Assembly (NCBI GenBank): GCA_022562855.1
Contig: JADFON010000048.1
Span: 1-8,957 of the forward strand
Direction: 5' to 3'
Source of the DNA: Candidatus Zhuqueibacterota bacterium
GTDB lineage: Bacteria > SM23-31
Length of the DNA stretch: 8,957 bases
Shown: positions 1-4,801 of the stretch, one piece after another
How the letters are laid out: each line of letters opens with the position of its first letter
Numbering within the stretch: position 1 is the first letter of the stretch
Notes under the pieces: generated by a model
Database searches by the model: none
Told to the model about the DNA's origin: nothing
What the model saw: only the letters and a program-made list of their open reading frames with translations
Program-made: the position numbers and the translations under genes

Positions 1-1
1 A

Positions 2-274
2 CTCAACGATAAGTTCTATATTATGCCGAGAATGGAAGTAAACCTAAAAGTTGATCGCAATAATATATTAGAAGAGGAACTTATTATATACGAACTGGAC
101 GAGGATTTAAAAATATTAAGAAAATTCGTCCTTGGTAATTATCGTTTCGACAGGAGGATAGCGAGAGAAAGACAATTCATAGTTATGAAGAGATTTGGAA
201 TAACGGATAACGAAGATATCCTGATTGCAAATTTTGGAAGAGCTGAAATTATGAAGTTCAGCAAGAATAAATAA
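2..274 (+). CDS. C-terminal end of an unidentified protein, possibly beta-propeller-like (5' truncated by window edge)
   Basis: The reading frame is open from the left edge of the window to a TAA stop. The ATG at 23 is therefore probably internal: in-frame codons before it read LNDKFYI, there is no Shine-Dalgarno ahead of it, and the product from there would be only 83 residues. The visible 90 residues have no signal peptide or membrane helix. They alternate short strand-like stretches (KFYIMPRMEV, ELIIYELDED) and end in NEDILIANFGRAEIMKFSKNK-type residues, a pattern typical of the last blade of beta-propeller or TolB-like proteins common in FCB bacteria. That family link is inferred from texture only; no catalytic motif is visible. 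The gene converges on the repeat protein to its right, with a 73-bp gap. It could also be an unrelated hypothetical protein. Confidence 0.6.
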   Translation, partial: LNDKFYIMPRMEVNLKVDRNNILEEELIIYELDEDLKILRKFVLGNYRFDRRIARERQFIVMKRFGITDNEDILIANFGRAEIMKFSKNK

Positions 275-311
275 GAACTCAATAAATCTGGATTAAGAAA
301 TTTCCGGAGGT

Positions 312-331
312 AAAACAGACATTCCTGTCTG
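312..331 (-). terminator. Probable intrinsic terminator of the helical-repeat gene
   Basis: On the minus strand, 17 bases after the TAA stop of the 574-residue gene, a 6-bp stem CAGACA/TGTCTG (316-321 and 326-331) closes on a 4-base loop and is followed by TTTTA. The T run lies on the minus-strand side, so it fits termination of the leftward gene rather than of the rightward partial gene. The stem is short and only half G+C, so strength is uncertain. Confidence 0.5.
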
Positions 332-347
332 GTAATAAGTAAATTTA

Positions 348-2072
348 TTACACGTCGGCTTTGGTCGTTTCGGGTGCAGGGCTTTCGGGAAGCGGGTTTT
401 CGGACTCTGTGTCCACCGGCGGCGGGACTACCGGTCCTTCCTCGTTACCAAAAAGCAGGCTCAGCAATTTTCTGATAAACTCCAGAATCCAGGTAATTAG
501 ACCTACATTCAGGTTATACTCTTCCCTGAGTTTTTTTGCCATTTCAACCTTATTTTCTTGGAACAGCCGGTTGTATTCTTCTTTGGCAATTTGGTCAGTA
601 TATTTCTTTGTCAGTTTGTGTTTCTTTTTTATTACGGCAGCTTTTTTGTATTCATTCCTGCTTATAAGGTCCTCCCAGACCATTTTTGCCGATTCTTTTA
701 CCTCGGGCGAGCTAATTTCAAAAATAAATCCGATATTTGCGGCAGTTTCCTGATACCCGTTATTCCGGCACTGGCTGAATGCCTCTTTCGCGGCTGCTAT
801 CACTTCGAAGTTTCCTATGTCAACATGAAAATTGCTGACAATATCTAAGGCGCGTTCACTCTTACCATCCTGCAGGGAGTTGATCACCGCGTCGTTTGCA
901 ACGTGCTCAATTTCTTTTTGAGGTATACTGTACTCTTTTATAAGTTCGTTTCCGGTATTTGTTTCGCCCTTTTCGATAAGCTTTACAAGCATTGATACGA
1001 TCGCGCTCTGTATTAAATCTATACTGTCTGCATCACTATACGTACCAAGCAAATCGTAATCCTTTTTCATCTGTATAGCTAAGGAAAAGTTTCCGTTTTG
1101 TAAAAACTGGTTGTGAAATGAAACTGCCTGGTTATAAATATCTTTCAATGTTTTATCGGGTGTGTTTTCTTCCAGTAGACTCAATTCATTCGTAAACCAG
1201 ACCGCATCGTCGTACCGGTTTTTCTGGAGCAGGTACTCGTGAATTTGTACTGCTTGGTTGTAAATAAAGTGCACAAGATCTTTTAACGTATGATTGTTAA
1301 TATCTTTGTACAGGACACCCACTCCGTGGATAACTTCGACAATATTGCGAAAAGAATCCGAACGGAGTTTCTCCTTTATAAAACTCTCCGTTAACTTAAT
1401 AAGCGTACGCCCTTCTTCTTCTCCAAGCAACCCAAATCCGTTGTCGTTAAATATTCGGAATTCGCTTTCGACAAGCACCATTCTATCGAAATCATTCTGC
1501 TTGATCGCTTTACGAAACGCTTTGGCGGCGGTAATAATTGTCTTTCGTTCAGACATACCGAATTCTCTACTCAAAAGCGCTGCATCGAAGAATTTTTCAT
1601 TCTTAAAGGCGTCGTCATAACCTATCTGCCAGGTATTGCCGATCTGTTCCTCATCGACAGAATATTTTTTCTTTATATCCACTGCCATTTCTATATTCTT
1701 ATTCCGTATCGCAATTTCAATTCCCTTTATCGCGGCACGCGTGATTTCATAATCGGGCAAGTTGTTTTTCAATGCCCAATCTATTGCCGAATCAATATTG
1801 CCCGTTGCAATAATTCTCCGAAATTCAAGGTATATCGCATCGTGTATCTTGTCTTCAGGAAGTTCGTATTTATTACCAATTTCTATTGCATTAATAAATT
1901 CTTCTTCTTTCAAAAATTCTTCATAAACAGAATGGACCACGGACATTATCCCCTGCTGTGCAATTGCATTATCGCGCTCGATTACCTTAGCCTCATCAAA
2001 GTTGCCTGCGAGGAGCTCTAAGCGAAACGCAGTTATCGCCTGTGCATCCTGAGTTATGTTCTCTTCTGCCAT
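348..2072 (-). CDS. Unidentified 574-residue alpha-solenoid (helical-hairpin repeat) protein with amphipathic helix and Pro-rich tail
   Basis: I do not recognise a named family. From about residue 13 to 520 the protein consists of some 14 imperfect repeats of 33-42 residues. Each has a helix, a short turn around G/N-x-[FY], a second helix with a conserved Ala, and a KKY-x-[LV]-like end (for example KYELPEDKI 68-76, KKYSVDEEQI 135-144, KEYSIPQKEI 379-388, KKHKLTKKY 483-491). This is TPR/SEL1-like texture and suggests a protein-binding scaffold. Units near 263-291 and 309-332 share IYNQAV and look like a recent duplication. Residues 525-541 (LITWILEFIRKLLSLLF) form a strongly amphipathic helix with E531, R534/K535 and S538 on one face. 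Residues 542-574 are a Pro/Glu/Thr-rich disordered tail. There is no N-terminal signal peptide, so the cytoplasm, perhaps membrane-associated, is inferred. Start: ATG with only a weak, very close purine stretch (AAAGAG); no better upstream start is seen. The gene is divergent from rpsT. Confidence 0.8.
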   Translation of the reverse strand: MAEENITQDAQAITAFRLELLAGNFDEAKVIERDNAIAQQGIMSVVHSVYEEFLKEEEFINAIEIGNKYELPEDKIHDAIYLEFRRIIATGNIDSAIDWALKNNLPDYEITRAAIKGIEIAIRNKNIEMAVDIKKKYSVDEEQIGNTWQIGYDDAFKNEKFFDAALLSREFGMSERKTIITAAKAFRKAIKQNDFDRMVLVESEFRIFNDNGFGLLGEEEGRTLIKLTESFIKEKLRSDSFRNIVEVIHGVGVLYKDINNHTLKDLVHFIYNQAVQIHEYLLQKNRYDDAVWFTNELSLLEENTPDKTLKDIYNQAVSFHNQFLQNGNFSLAIQMKKDYDLLGTYSDADSIDLIQSAIVSMLVKLIEKGETNTGNELIKEYSIPQKEIEHVANDAVINSLQDGKSERALDIVSNFHVDIGNFEVIAAAKEAFSQCRNNGYQETAANIGFIFEISSPEVKESAKMVWEDLISRNEYKKAAVIKKKHKLTKKYTDQIAKEEYNRLFQENKVEMAKKLREEYNLNVGLITWILEFIRKLLSLLFGNEEGPVVPPPVDTESENPLPESPAPETTKADV

Positions 2073-2096
2073 CTCTTTACTGTTCTTGAATCTGTA

Positions 2097-2127
2097 AACC
2101 GCAAAAGCGGGGTTAAAATACTGTCAA
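2097..2127 (-). promoter_or_regulatory. Possible -35 element and leader hairpin of the helical-repeat gene
   Basis: Reading leftward, a perfect TTGACA (2122-2127) lies about 50 bases before the start of the 574-residue gene. It is followed by a small inverted repeat, CCGC-AAAA-GCGG with flanking AA/TT (2097-2114). No good TATAAT-like hexamer sits 16-18 bases downstream of TTGACA, because that position falls inside the hairpin. The promoter call is therefore weak; the hairpin could be an operator or a leader structure. Confidence 0.2.
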
Positions 2128-2223
2128 AATAATAACTTGTGTATATTTCATTATCTGATATTGAGACTGTTTACTTCATAAATTTGCTATTTCGTATGGC
2201 ATCTGCAAAATAGTTTTTATATA

Positions 2224-2235
2224 CATTTGCAAATG
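2224..2235. promoter_or_regulatory. 12-bp perfect palindrome in the rpsT upstream region
   Basis: CATTTGCAAATG is fully self-complementary and lies 17 bases upstream of the putative rpsT -35 element, in the shared intergenic region between the divergent solenoid gene and rpsT. Related TGCAAA words occur just upstream at 2204. It may be a binding site for a dimeric regulator, but a 12-mer palindrome in AT-rich DNA can arise by chance. Confidence 0.25.
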
Positions 2236-2251
2236 CAGTAACAATTTTCTG

Positions 2252-2280
2252 TTGATTTACTCTCAATTATTCTTTACATT
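2252..2280 (+). promoter_or_regulatory. Putative sigma-70-like promoter of rpsT
   Basis: TTGATT (2252-2257) and TACATT (2275-2280) are separated by 17 bases. A start about 7 bases downstream of the -10 would leave an untranslated leader of only about 5 bases before the ATG at 2292. That agrees with the absence of any Shine-Dalgarno and suggests near-leaderless translation. An alternative -10-like TATATACAT at 2218-2226 would give a longer leader but lacks a good -35. Confidence 0.4.
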
Positions 2281-2291
2281 AACCAGCGACT

Positions 2292-2546
2292 ATGGCAAAT
2301 CATAAATCAACAAAAAAACGAATCGTATTAAGCAAGAAGCAGAATCTGCGGAATAGCAAGTATAGGTCTGCTTACAAAACAGCGATAAAACGGGTATTTC
2401 AGAGTGAATCGAAAGATACTGCTCTTAGCGAATTCAGAGAAGCCGTGTCGGTTATTGACAAATTAGCCGGAAAGGGAATCATTCACCAGAATCGCGCTGC
2501 CCGTAAAAAATCTCAGTTAGCAGGATACGTTAACGGCTTAGAATAA
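2292..2546 (+). CDS. rpsT: 30S ribosomal protein S20
   Basis: The 84-residue product is a complete S20 (bS20) of normal family length. It begins MANHKSTKKR, is very rich in Lys/Arg (for example KKRIVLSKKQ, NRAARKKSQL), and carries the family signatures NLRNSKYRSAYKT near 19-31 and GIIHQNRAARKKSQL near 61-75. S20 binds 16S rRNA early in small-subunit assembly. The start is fixed by homology to the S20 N-terminus even though no Shine-Dalgarno precedes it: the bases before the ATG are ACCAGCGACT. S20 is autoregulated at translation in Escherichia coli; nothing visible here shows the same control. The gene appears to stand alone with its own promoter and terminator. It is divergent from the solenoid gene and convergent with guaB3. 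Confidence 0.97.
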   Translation: MANHKSTKKRIVLSKKQNLRNSKYRSAYKTAIKRVFQSESKDTALSEFREAVSVIDKLAGKGIIHQNRAARKKSQLAGYVNGLE

Positions 2547-2561
2547 TTACGTTTCAATTGT

Positions 2562-2630
2562 AAACCGGACGGCATTGGTGGGTGATATTTCCCCCGATAT
2601 CCCTACTTTTAATGCTGATCCGGTTTTTTA
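2562..2630 (+). terminator. Long hairpin terminator after rpsT
   Basis: Sixteen bases after the rpsT stop, AAACCGGA (2562-2569) pairs with TCCGGTTT (2619-2626), and the T run extends to 2629. Inside it, GCATT (2572-2576) pairs with AATGC (2611-2615), GTGGG (2578-2582) pairs with CCTAC (2602-2606, one G-U), and ATAT (2585-2588) pairs with ATAT (2597-2600) around an 8-base loop. Together this is a long, interrupted hairpin of about 22 pairs. The T run follows on the plus strand, so it terminates rpsT. The mirror T run on the minus strand is only three bases, so it is weaker for the opposing guaB3. Confidence 0.7.
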
Positions 2631-2704
2631 TTTTCTTTCTTGCCTCTCTATTATTTGCTTCGTTGAGCAGGAGCCGCCAAACGTGATGTATTCAAACAAA
2701 CTGC

Positions 2705-3865
2705 CTATTTTCCCATGCCGACTCTTTGAACTTTCTGAAGTAATTTTCCTTCGGTTTTGATAGCGGGGGCAATAATAATCTCGGTTATCTGCATTTCCTT
2801 TATGTTCATTGCTCCGACGCTTCCCATCGATGTTCTCAATGCTCCGATAAGATTCTGAGACCCGTCATCCATTTCGGCAGGTCCATACAATATTTGCTCG
2901 AGTGAACCGCATGTTCCCACATAAATTCGTGTACCGCGGGGCAGGTTCGCATGAGGCGTTGCCATCCCCCAGTGAAATCCTTTCCCCGGCGCCTCCGTAG
3001 CCTTTGCAAATGAAGATCCAACCATAACGGCGTCGGCGCCTGATGCAAACGCTTTACAAATATCGCCGCCGGCCGACATTCCTCCATCGGTAATAATCGG
3101 CACATATCTCCCGGTTTTTACATAATAGCGGTTTCGTGCTGCGGCACTGTCTGCCGTAGCGGTAACCTGCGGAACCCCAATACCAAGAACCCCGCGCGTA
3201 GTACATGCCGCACCGGGACCGATTCCAATCAGTAGTGCGTCAATTCCCGTCTCCATTAACGCCAATGCAGTTTTAAAAGTGACACTGTTTCCGACTATCA
3301 CCGGGACTTTCATACTTTTGCAAAATTTCTCGAAATCGAGTGACTTGTATTCGGAAGAAATGTGTTTGGTGGTGGTTACCGTTGATTGTACAACAAAAAT
3401 GTCGACGCCTGCATCCTGGGCAATTTTTCCGAATTTTTCAGCATTTTGCGGGATAGTCGACACTGCGGCAATGGCGCCGGACTTTTTTATTTCCGATATC
3501 CGTTCTCCGATCAAATTTTCGTCAATTTCCTTTTGATAAATTTCCTGCAGCAGTTGCGTAGTACTCTCATTGTCCGATTCGGAGATTCGCGTGTACACAT
3601 CATCCGGGTTTCTGTAGCGCGTCTGGATTCCCTCAAGATTAAGAACCGCAAATCCCCCCATTTTGCCCATTTCAATTGCAAATTTCTTATCGACCACCCC
3701 ATCCATTGCAGCCGCAATAATCGGGATTTCGAATTTTCTCCCCCGTAACTCCCATACAATATCTACATCGTTTGGGTTTATTGTTACCGAACCGGGTACT
3801 AACGCTATTTCGTCAAGACCGTAGCATCTCCGAGCTTTCCTGCCCCGTCCAACATACATTCCCAT
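2705..3865 (-). CDS. guaB3: GuaB3-type IMP dehydrogenase family protein (no CBS domains)
   Basis: This 386-residue protein is a single (beta/alpha)8 barrel of the IMP dehydrogenase/GMP reductase family without the CBS insertion. Visible features are the GRGRKARRCYGLDEIALVPG opening (6-25), the IIAAAMDGVVD strand (49-59), the catalytic loop GIGPGAACTTR with Cys221 (214-224), the IMP-phosphate loops ITDGGM (258-263) and MVGSSFA (281-287), and the substrate segment ALRTSMGSVGA (342-352). The mobile flap that carries the catalytic Arg-Tyr pair in canonical GuaB is shortened to about EAPGKGFHWGMATPHANLPR (291-310). Together with the GMGK C-terminus, this matches the GuaB3 group. Cyanobacterial GuaB3 is reported to act as an IMP dehydrogenase (IMP + NAD+ to XMP, guanine nucleotide synthesis), while the actinobacterial form has no settled role. 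Cys221 is present here, so an active enzyme is likely but unproven. The ATG at 3865 is chosen because GAGGAGGT lies 8 bases upstream; Met3 would be too distant. Confidence 0.92.
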   Translation of the reverse strand: MGMYVGRGRKARRCYGLDEIALVPGSVTINPNDVDIVWELRGRKFEIPIIAAAMDGVVDKKFAIEMGKMGGFAVLNLEGIQTRYRNPDDVYTRISESDNESTTQLLQEIYQKEIDENLIGERISEIKKSGAIAAVSTIPQNAEKFGKIAQDAGVDIFVVQSTVTTTKHISSEYKSLDFEKFCKSMKVPVIVGNSVTFKTALALMETGIDALLIGIGPGAACTTRGVLGIGVPQVTATADSAAARNRYYVKTGRYVPIITDGGMSAGGDICKAFASGADAVMVGSSFAKATEAPGKGFHWGMATPHANLPRGTRIYVGTCGSLEQILYGPAEMDDGSQNLIGALRTSMGSVGAMNIKEMQITEIIIAPAIKTEGKLLQKVQRVGMGK

Positions 3866-3873
3866 GGTCTTTT

Positions 3874-3881
3874 ACCTCCTC
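3874..3881 (-). promoter_or_regulatory. Strong Shine-Dalgarno of guaB3
   Basis: On the minus strand GAGGAGGT precedes the ATG at 3865 by 8 bases. It is the best ribosome-binding site in the window. It decides the start between two in-frame ATG codons (Met1 and Met3) in favour of the first. Confidence 0.85.
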
Positions 3882-3907
3882 ATCATCGTTTGTCGTCCAA
3901 ACAAAAA

Positions 3908-3936
3908 AGTATATTAAAAATAAATGATTTTATCAA
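3908..3936 (-). promoter_or_regulatory. Near-consensus sigma-70-like promoter of guaB3
   Basis: Reading leftward, TTGATA (3931-3936) and TATACT (3908-3913) are separated by exactly 17 bases; each hexamer differs from consensus at one position. Transcription would start near 3901 and give a leader of about 35 bases that includes the Shine-Dalgarno at 3874-3881. No riboswitch-sized structure fits in this short leader. Confidence 0.7.
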
Positions 3937-3975
3937 TAGATTTGTGATATAATTGAATTCCTTTAATATATTTTT

Positions 3976-4075
3976 TGACACAGATTCTCACAGATTTCTT
4001 GTGATTCTCACGGACAAAATCTTTTTGTTGAAGAATTCTGTGTTTATCATATTAAATCAGCGTCCCTCAGTGTCT
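3976..4075. repeat. ACAGATT-type interspersed repeat-like element
   Basis: The stretch contains GATTCTCAC twice with a 20-base period (3983-3991, 4003-4011) and a TCACA/TGTGA hairpin (3988-3992 with 4000-4004). ACACAGATTCT (3978-3988) is nearly inverted as AGAATTCTGTGT (4032-4043). It ends in ATCAGCGTCCCTCAGTGTCT (4056-4075). This texture resembles non-coding interspersed elements built of CACAGATT/CAGTGTCT words that recur in many bacterial genomes. Only one copy lies in this window, so calling it a genome-wide repeat is inference. Confidence 0.45.
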
Positions 4076-4121
4076 AACGTTTTATCCGGAGTTTAATCTT
4101 CGTGTGGTTGTTGTTTGCCTC

Positions 4122-4176
4122 GTAAGGGCGGTTCGCGAACCGCCCCTACCGATGTTCTGTGACGAACCGCCCCTAC
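4122..4176. repeat. GC-rich palindromic repeat with an additional half copy
   Basis: Positions 4122-4149 form a 28-base palindrome around GGTTCGCGAACC with a single mismatched pair (A4125 against C4146). Its right half, CGAACCGCCCCTAC (4136-4149), is repeated exactly at 4163-4176. Palindromes with this core occur as dispersed intergenic repeats in many bacteria, from family knowledge. The tandem arrangement of a full and a half copy suggests a REP/BIME-like mobile repeat. No T run follows, so a terminator role is not favoured. Confidence 0.7.
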
Positions 4177-4235
4177 TTGTCCCAGTTTTCCGGATTATCT
4201 TCATCAAGCTGCCATTGAGCAACTCTTTCTATCGG
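4173..4235 (-). pseudogene. Possible C-terminal coding relic on the minus strand
   Basis: On the minus strand 20 codons read PIERVAQWQL then DEDNPENWDK and end in a TAG supplied by the edge of the GC-rich repeat half copy. The W/D/N-rich composition looks more coding than random, but the frame is closed just upstream by TAA (4236-4238) and there is no start codon or ribosome-binding site. It may be the tail of a lost gene cut by a rearrangement or by the repeat. An open run of this length can also occur by chance, so this is a weak call. Confidence 0.2.
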
Positions 4236-4293
4236 TTATAGAGTTTACAAATCAGCAGTGGAAAATCCGATAAAATCGTTAAGATATGAATAG
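4219..4293 (+). pseudogene. Relic of an FtsX/MacB-type permease C-terminus
   Basis: After a TGA (4216-4218) the plus strand encodes 24 residues ending GYRVYKSAVENPIKSLRYE and a TAG stop. This aligns without gaps to the last 24 residues of the intact permease in this window (SYQSLKAGLANPVNSIRAD at its end). Tyr, Lys, the Asn-Pro pair, Ser and Arg are identical, with hydrophobic positions conserved between them. A tail of the form NP-V/I-x-S-L/I-R is characteristic of this permease class. No other part of the gene remains upstream: the preceding bases show no membrane-helix frame and run into repeat DNA. I interpret it as the last remnant of a deleted permease gene, probably a paralog rather than a copy, because the residues differ. 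Confidence 0.6.
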
Positions 4294-4343
4294 AACTTGA
4301 CAATTTGTTTTTCGTTGACAAGTATTAAGGAAGGTAATGCGGG

Positions 4344-4610
4344 TTATTCTGGTTCTTCTTTTAGTTCTTCAATTTTATCTATGATCGATAATCCCCACAA
4401 AATATCTTTATCCGCCGGTCGGTGAAAATTTCCTGCCTTAAACGCCATCCTCTGTAGACATTTTCTTTTTTTGTAGCTGAATAATTTTTCATTTTCAGGT
4501 TTTTCAGTATAATCTAAAAACTCAAGCCAGTCTTTTTCTTTATACTGGTCATATTCTCCGTGCATCATGGTAATATCAGATGGATCACCGAGGTCATATT
4601 GAGCGTACAT
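4344..4610 (-). CDS. Small unknown acidic/basic-patch protein, 88 residues
   Basis: I do not recognise this protein. It is soluble, with no signal peptide or membrane helix. It has an aromatic, acidic N-terminal half (MYAQYDLGD, EYDQYKEKDWLEFLDY), a basic centre (SYKKRKCLQRM, residues 45-55, with a single Cys) and a predicted helix plus Glu-rich end (DILWGLSIIDKIEELKEEPE, 69-88). The start is supported by AAGGA 7 bases upstream of the ATG at 4610 and by a plausible promoter farther up. This makes it more likely to be a real gene than a chance frame. It is divergent from the helicase and borders the relic region on its 3' side, so it may be recently acquired or partly eroded. No terminator is visible after its TAA. 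Confidence 0.6.
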   Translation of the reverse strand: MYAQYDLGDPSDITMMHGEYDQYKEKDWLEFLDYTEKPENEKLFSYKKRKCLQRMAFKAGNFHRPADKDILWGLSIIDKIEELKEEPE

Positions 4611-4653
4611 TAAATATCCTTGTAAGAAGTTTATCTACAATTTACGATTGCCT

Positions 4654-4682
4654 AAAATAAACTTTTCAACGATAATAATCAA
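4654..4682 (-). promoter_or_regulatory. Putative promoter of the 88-residue gene
   Basis: Reading leftward, TTGATT (4677-4682) and TATTTT (4654-4659) are separated by 17 bases, about 45 bases before the ATG at 4610. The -35 hexamer lies inside the 15-bp palindrome at 4675-4689, so a protein bound there would block this promoter. Confidence 0.45.
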
Positions 4683-4689
4683 TGATTAT
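4675..4689. promoter_or_regulatory. 7-1-7 palindrome, possible operator between divergent genes
   Basis: ATAATCA-A-TGATTAT is a perfect 7-1-7 inverted repeat. It overlaps a second, wider inverted repeat, CGATAAT/ATTATCG (4670-4676 with 4685-4691). The 7-1-7 geometry and AT-rich sequence resemble operators of Fur-superfamily regulators (Fur, PerR, Zur), but the match to any one consensus is not exact. It covers the putative -35 of the leftward small gene and lies 112 bases upstream of the helicase start. The regulator is unknown. Confidence 0.4.
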
Positions 4690-4747
4690 CGCTCTATGTT
4701 GAAGGACAAAACGTTTTTGTATCTTTTGATGCGAAAAATCGATAACT

Positions 4748-4777
4748 TTGTTCAGTCAATAGTTAGTAAAATAGATA
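4748..4777 (+). promoter_or_regulatory. Weak candidate promoter of the helicase gene
   Basis: TTGTTC (4748-4753) and TAGATA (4772-4777) are separated by 18 bases and would start transcription about 18 bases before the ATG at 4802. An AGGA at 4785-4788 is the only Shine-Dalgarno-like word, and at 13 bases from the ATG it is too far for an ideal site. Both hexamers match the consensus poorly. Confidence 0.25.
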
Positions 4778-4801
4778 TAAAAACAGGATATTGAAAAACA
4801 G

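Larger units (their letters stand above)
3937..4343. other. Gene-free stretch with repeats and coding relics
   Basis: No intact gene is visible between the guaB3 promoter and the small gene ending at 4344. The stretch contains an ACAGATT-type repeat-like element (3976-4075), a GC-rich palindrome with an extra half copy (4122-4176), and a short relic of a permease C-terminus (4219-4293). After that come two TTGACAA words 18 bases apart (4297-4303, 4315-4321) with no clear role. Locally high G+C in the palindrome contrasts with the AT-rich flanks. Confidence 0.7.

Noticed and set aside
361-848. Open plus-strand frames opposite the solenoid gene
   Set aside because: They are antisense to a convincing repeat protein, have low-complexity Phe/Ser-rich translations and no ribosome-binding sites.
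2836-3759. Open frames on both strands overlapping guaB3
   Set aside because: They are out-of-frame shadows of a highly conserved enzyme with no start signals or domain content.
4297-4321. Two TTGACAA words 18 bases apart, as promoter elements or direct repeats
   Set aside because: No matching -10 element on a gene-bearing strand and too short to call a repeat.
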